DNA of 5,415 nt, taken from NCBI GenBank assembly GCA_017743585.1, contig JAGHYP010000190.1:1-5415 (forward strand). Direction: 5' to 3'. Below are positions 5,337-5,415 of this stretch, piece by piece. Both the position numbers and the translations under genes were made by a program. The notes under the pieces are model-generated. The model was not told the DNA's origin. It did not search any database and worked only from the letters and a program-made list of their open reading frames with translations. Origin of the DNA: Chloroflexota bacterium (GTDB lineage Bacteria > Chloroflexota > Anaerolineae > Aggregatilineales > UBA2796). Numbering within the stretch: the first letter of the stretch is position 1; each line of letters starts with the position of its first letter.

Positions 5337-5415
5337 TCACGGACGCCGAAAGGTGATCTCTCGCGCGCGAATCCAGCCCGAGAGCGGCGCCCCTATCGCG
5401 CGCACCAAGTAGAAG
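5337..5415 (-). CDS. Possible C-terminal end of a gene running in from the right edge
   Basis: On the minus strand the frame from 5414 down to the TGA at 5339-5337 encodes 25 residues ending in GAPLSGWIRAREITFRRP. The mix of hydrophobic, aromatic and basic residues reads like a genuine protein end, and somewhat like the tails of membrane-bound family 2 glycosyltransferases ('W-x-R-x-R-x-I-x-W/F-R'), but 25 residues are too few to assign a family. A second minus-strand frame is also open to the edge and looks less protein-like. If real, this gene lies upstream of the His-rich protein gene on the same strand, 216 bases away, so the two are probably transcribed separately. Confidence 0.38.
   Translation of the reverse strand, partial: FYLVRAIGAPLSGWIRAREITFRRP

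Noticed and set aside
5080..5340. An 86-codon minus-strand frame overlapping the start of the His-rich protein gene
   Set aside because: The sequence is recognised as no family, has no ribosome binding site, and covers the upstream region with its promoter-like and ribosome binding elements. The frame being open to the right edge is not enough to support it.
1..5415. CRISPR array, tRNA, rRNA, transposon or phage signals
   Set aside because: I saw no regularly spaced repeats, cloverleaf-like sequence, transposase or integrase motifs. The only large repeat is the edge inverted repeat, which has no transposase or target duplication.

Overview
This is a GC-rich bacterial window, strikingly rich in GCGC, with tightly packed genes on both strands. 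The protein types recall Chloroflexota (Anaerolineae-like) metagenome-assembled genomes: a DUF3352-type protein, a GT-C-like membrane protein with TDTDTWWHLRTGE and FVDGRTDLYG motifs, and an ABA4-like protein. No marker gene is present, so the taxonomic assignment is a low-confidence inference.

Layout. Bases 1-134 form an almost perfect inverted repeat that overlaps the start of the first gene, a DUF3352-like protein (+ strand, to 886). It converges with a minus-strand two-gene unit (2663 down to 889): a short protein resembling only the C-terminal part of DUF1269 proteins, coupled by an ATGA overlap to a large multi-pass GT-C-like membrane protein. A 121-bp divergent intergenic region (2664-2784) carries plausible sigma70-type promoters on both strands. 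To its right a + strand pair encodes an ABA4-like (DUF4281) membrane protein and a class I SAM-dependent methyltransferase. The methyltransferase converges with, and overlaps by 4 bp, a minus-strand histidine-rich multi-pass membrane protein (5120-3984). Past its upstream region, the right edge may hold the last 25 codons of another minus-strand gene.

Function. No complete pathway is visible. The common theme is the membrane or cell envelope: a probable lipid-linked glycosyltransferase or related GT-C protein, a DUF1269 remnant, the ABA4-like protein, a methyltransferase of the kind found with envelope or glycan genes, and a polytopic protein with clustered histidines. The ABA4-like protein beside the His-rich protein allows a speculative link to carotenoid or lipid oxidation.

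Most worth a second look are the terminal inverted repeat (probably a fold-back artefact, with a signature that suggests how it formed), the 16-bp palindrome holding both stop codons at 3976-3991, the predicted leaderless DUF1269 remnant, and the uncharacterised His-rich membrane protein. I saw no CRISPR array, transposase, integrase, tRNA, rRNA or recognisable defence system, and I do not claim a new system here.
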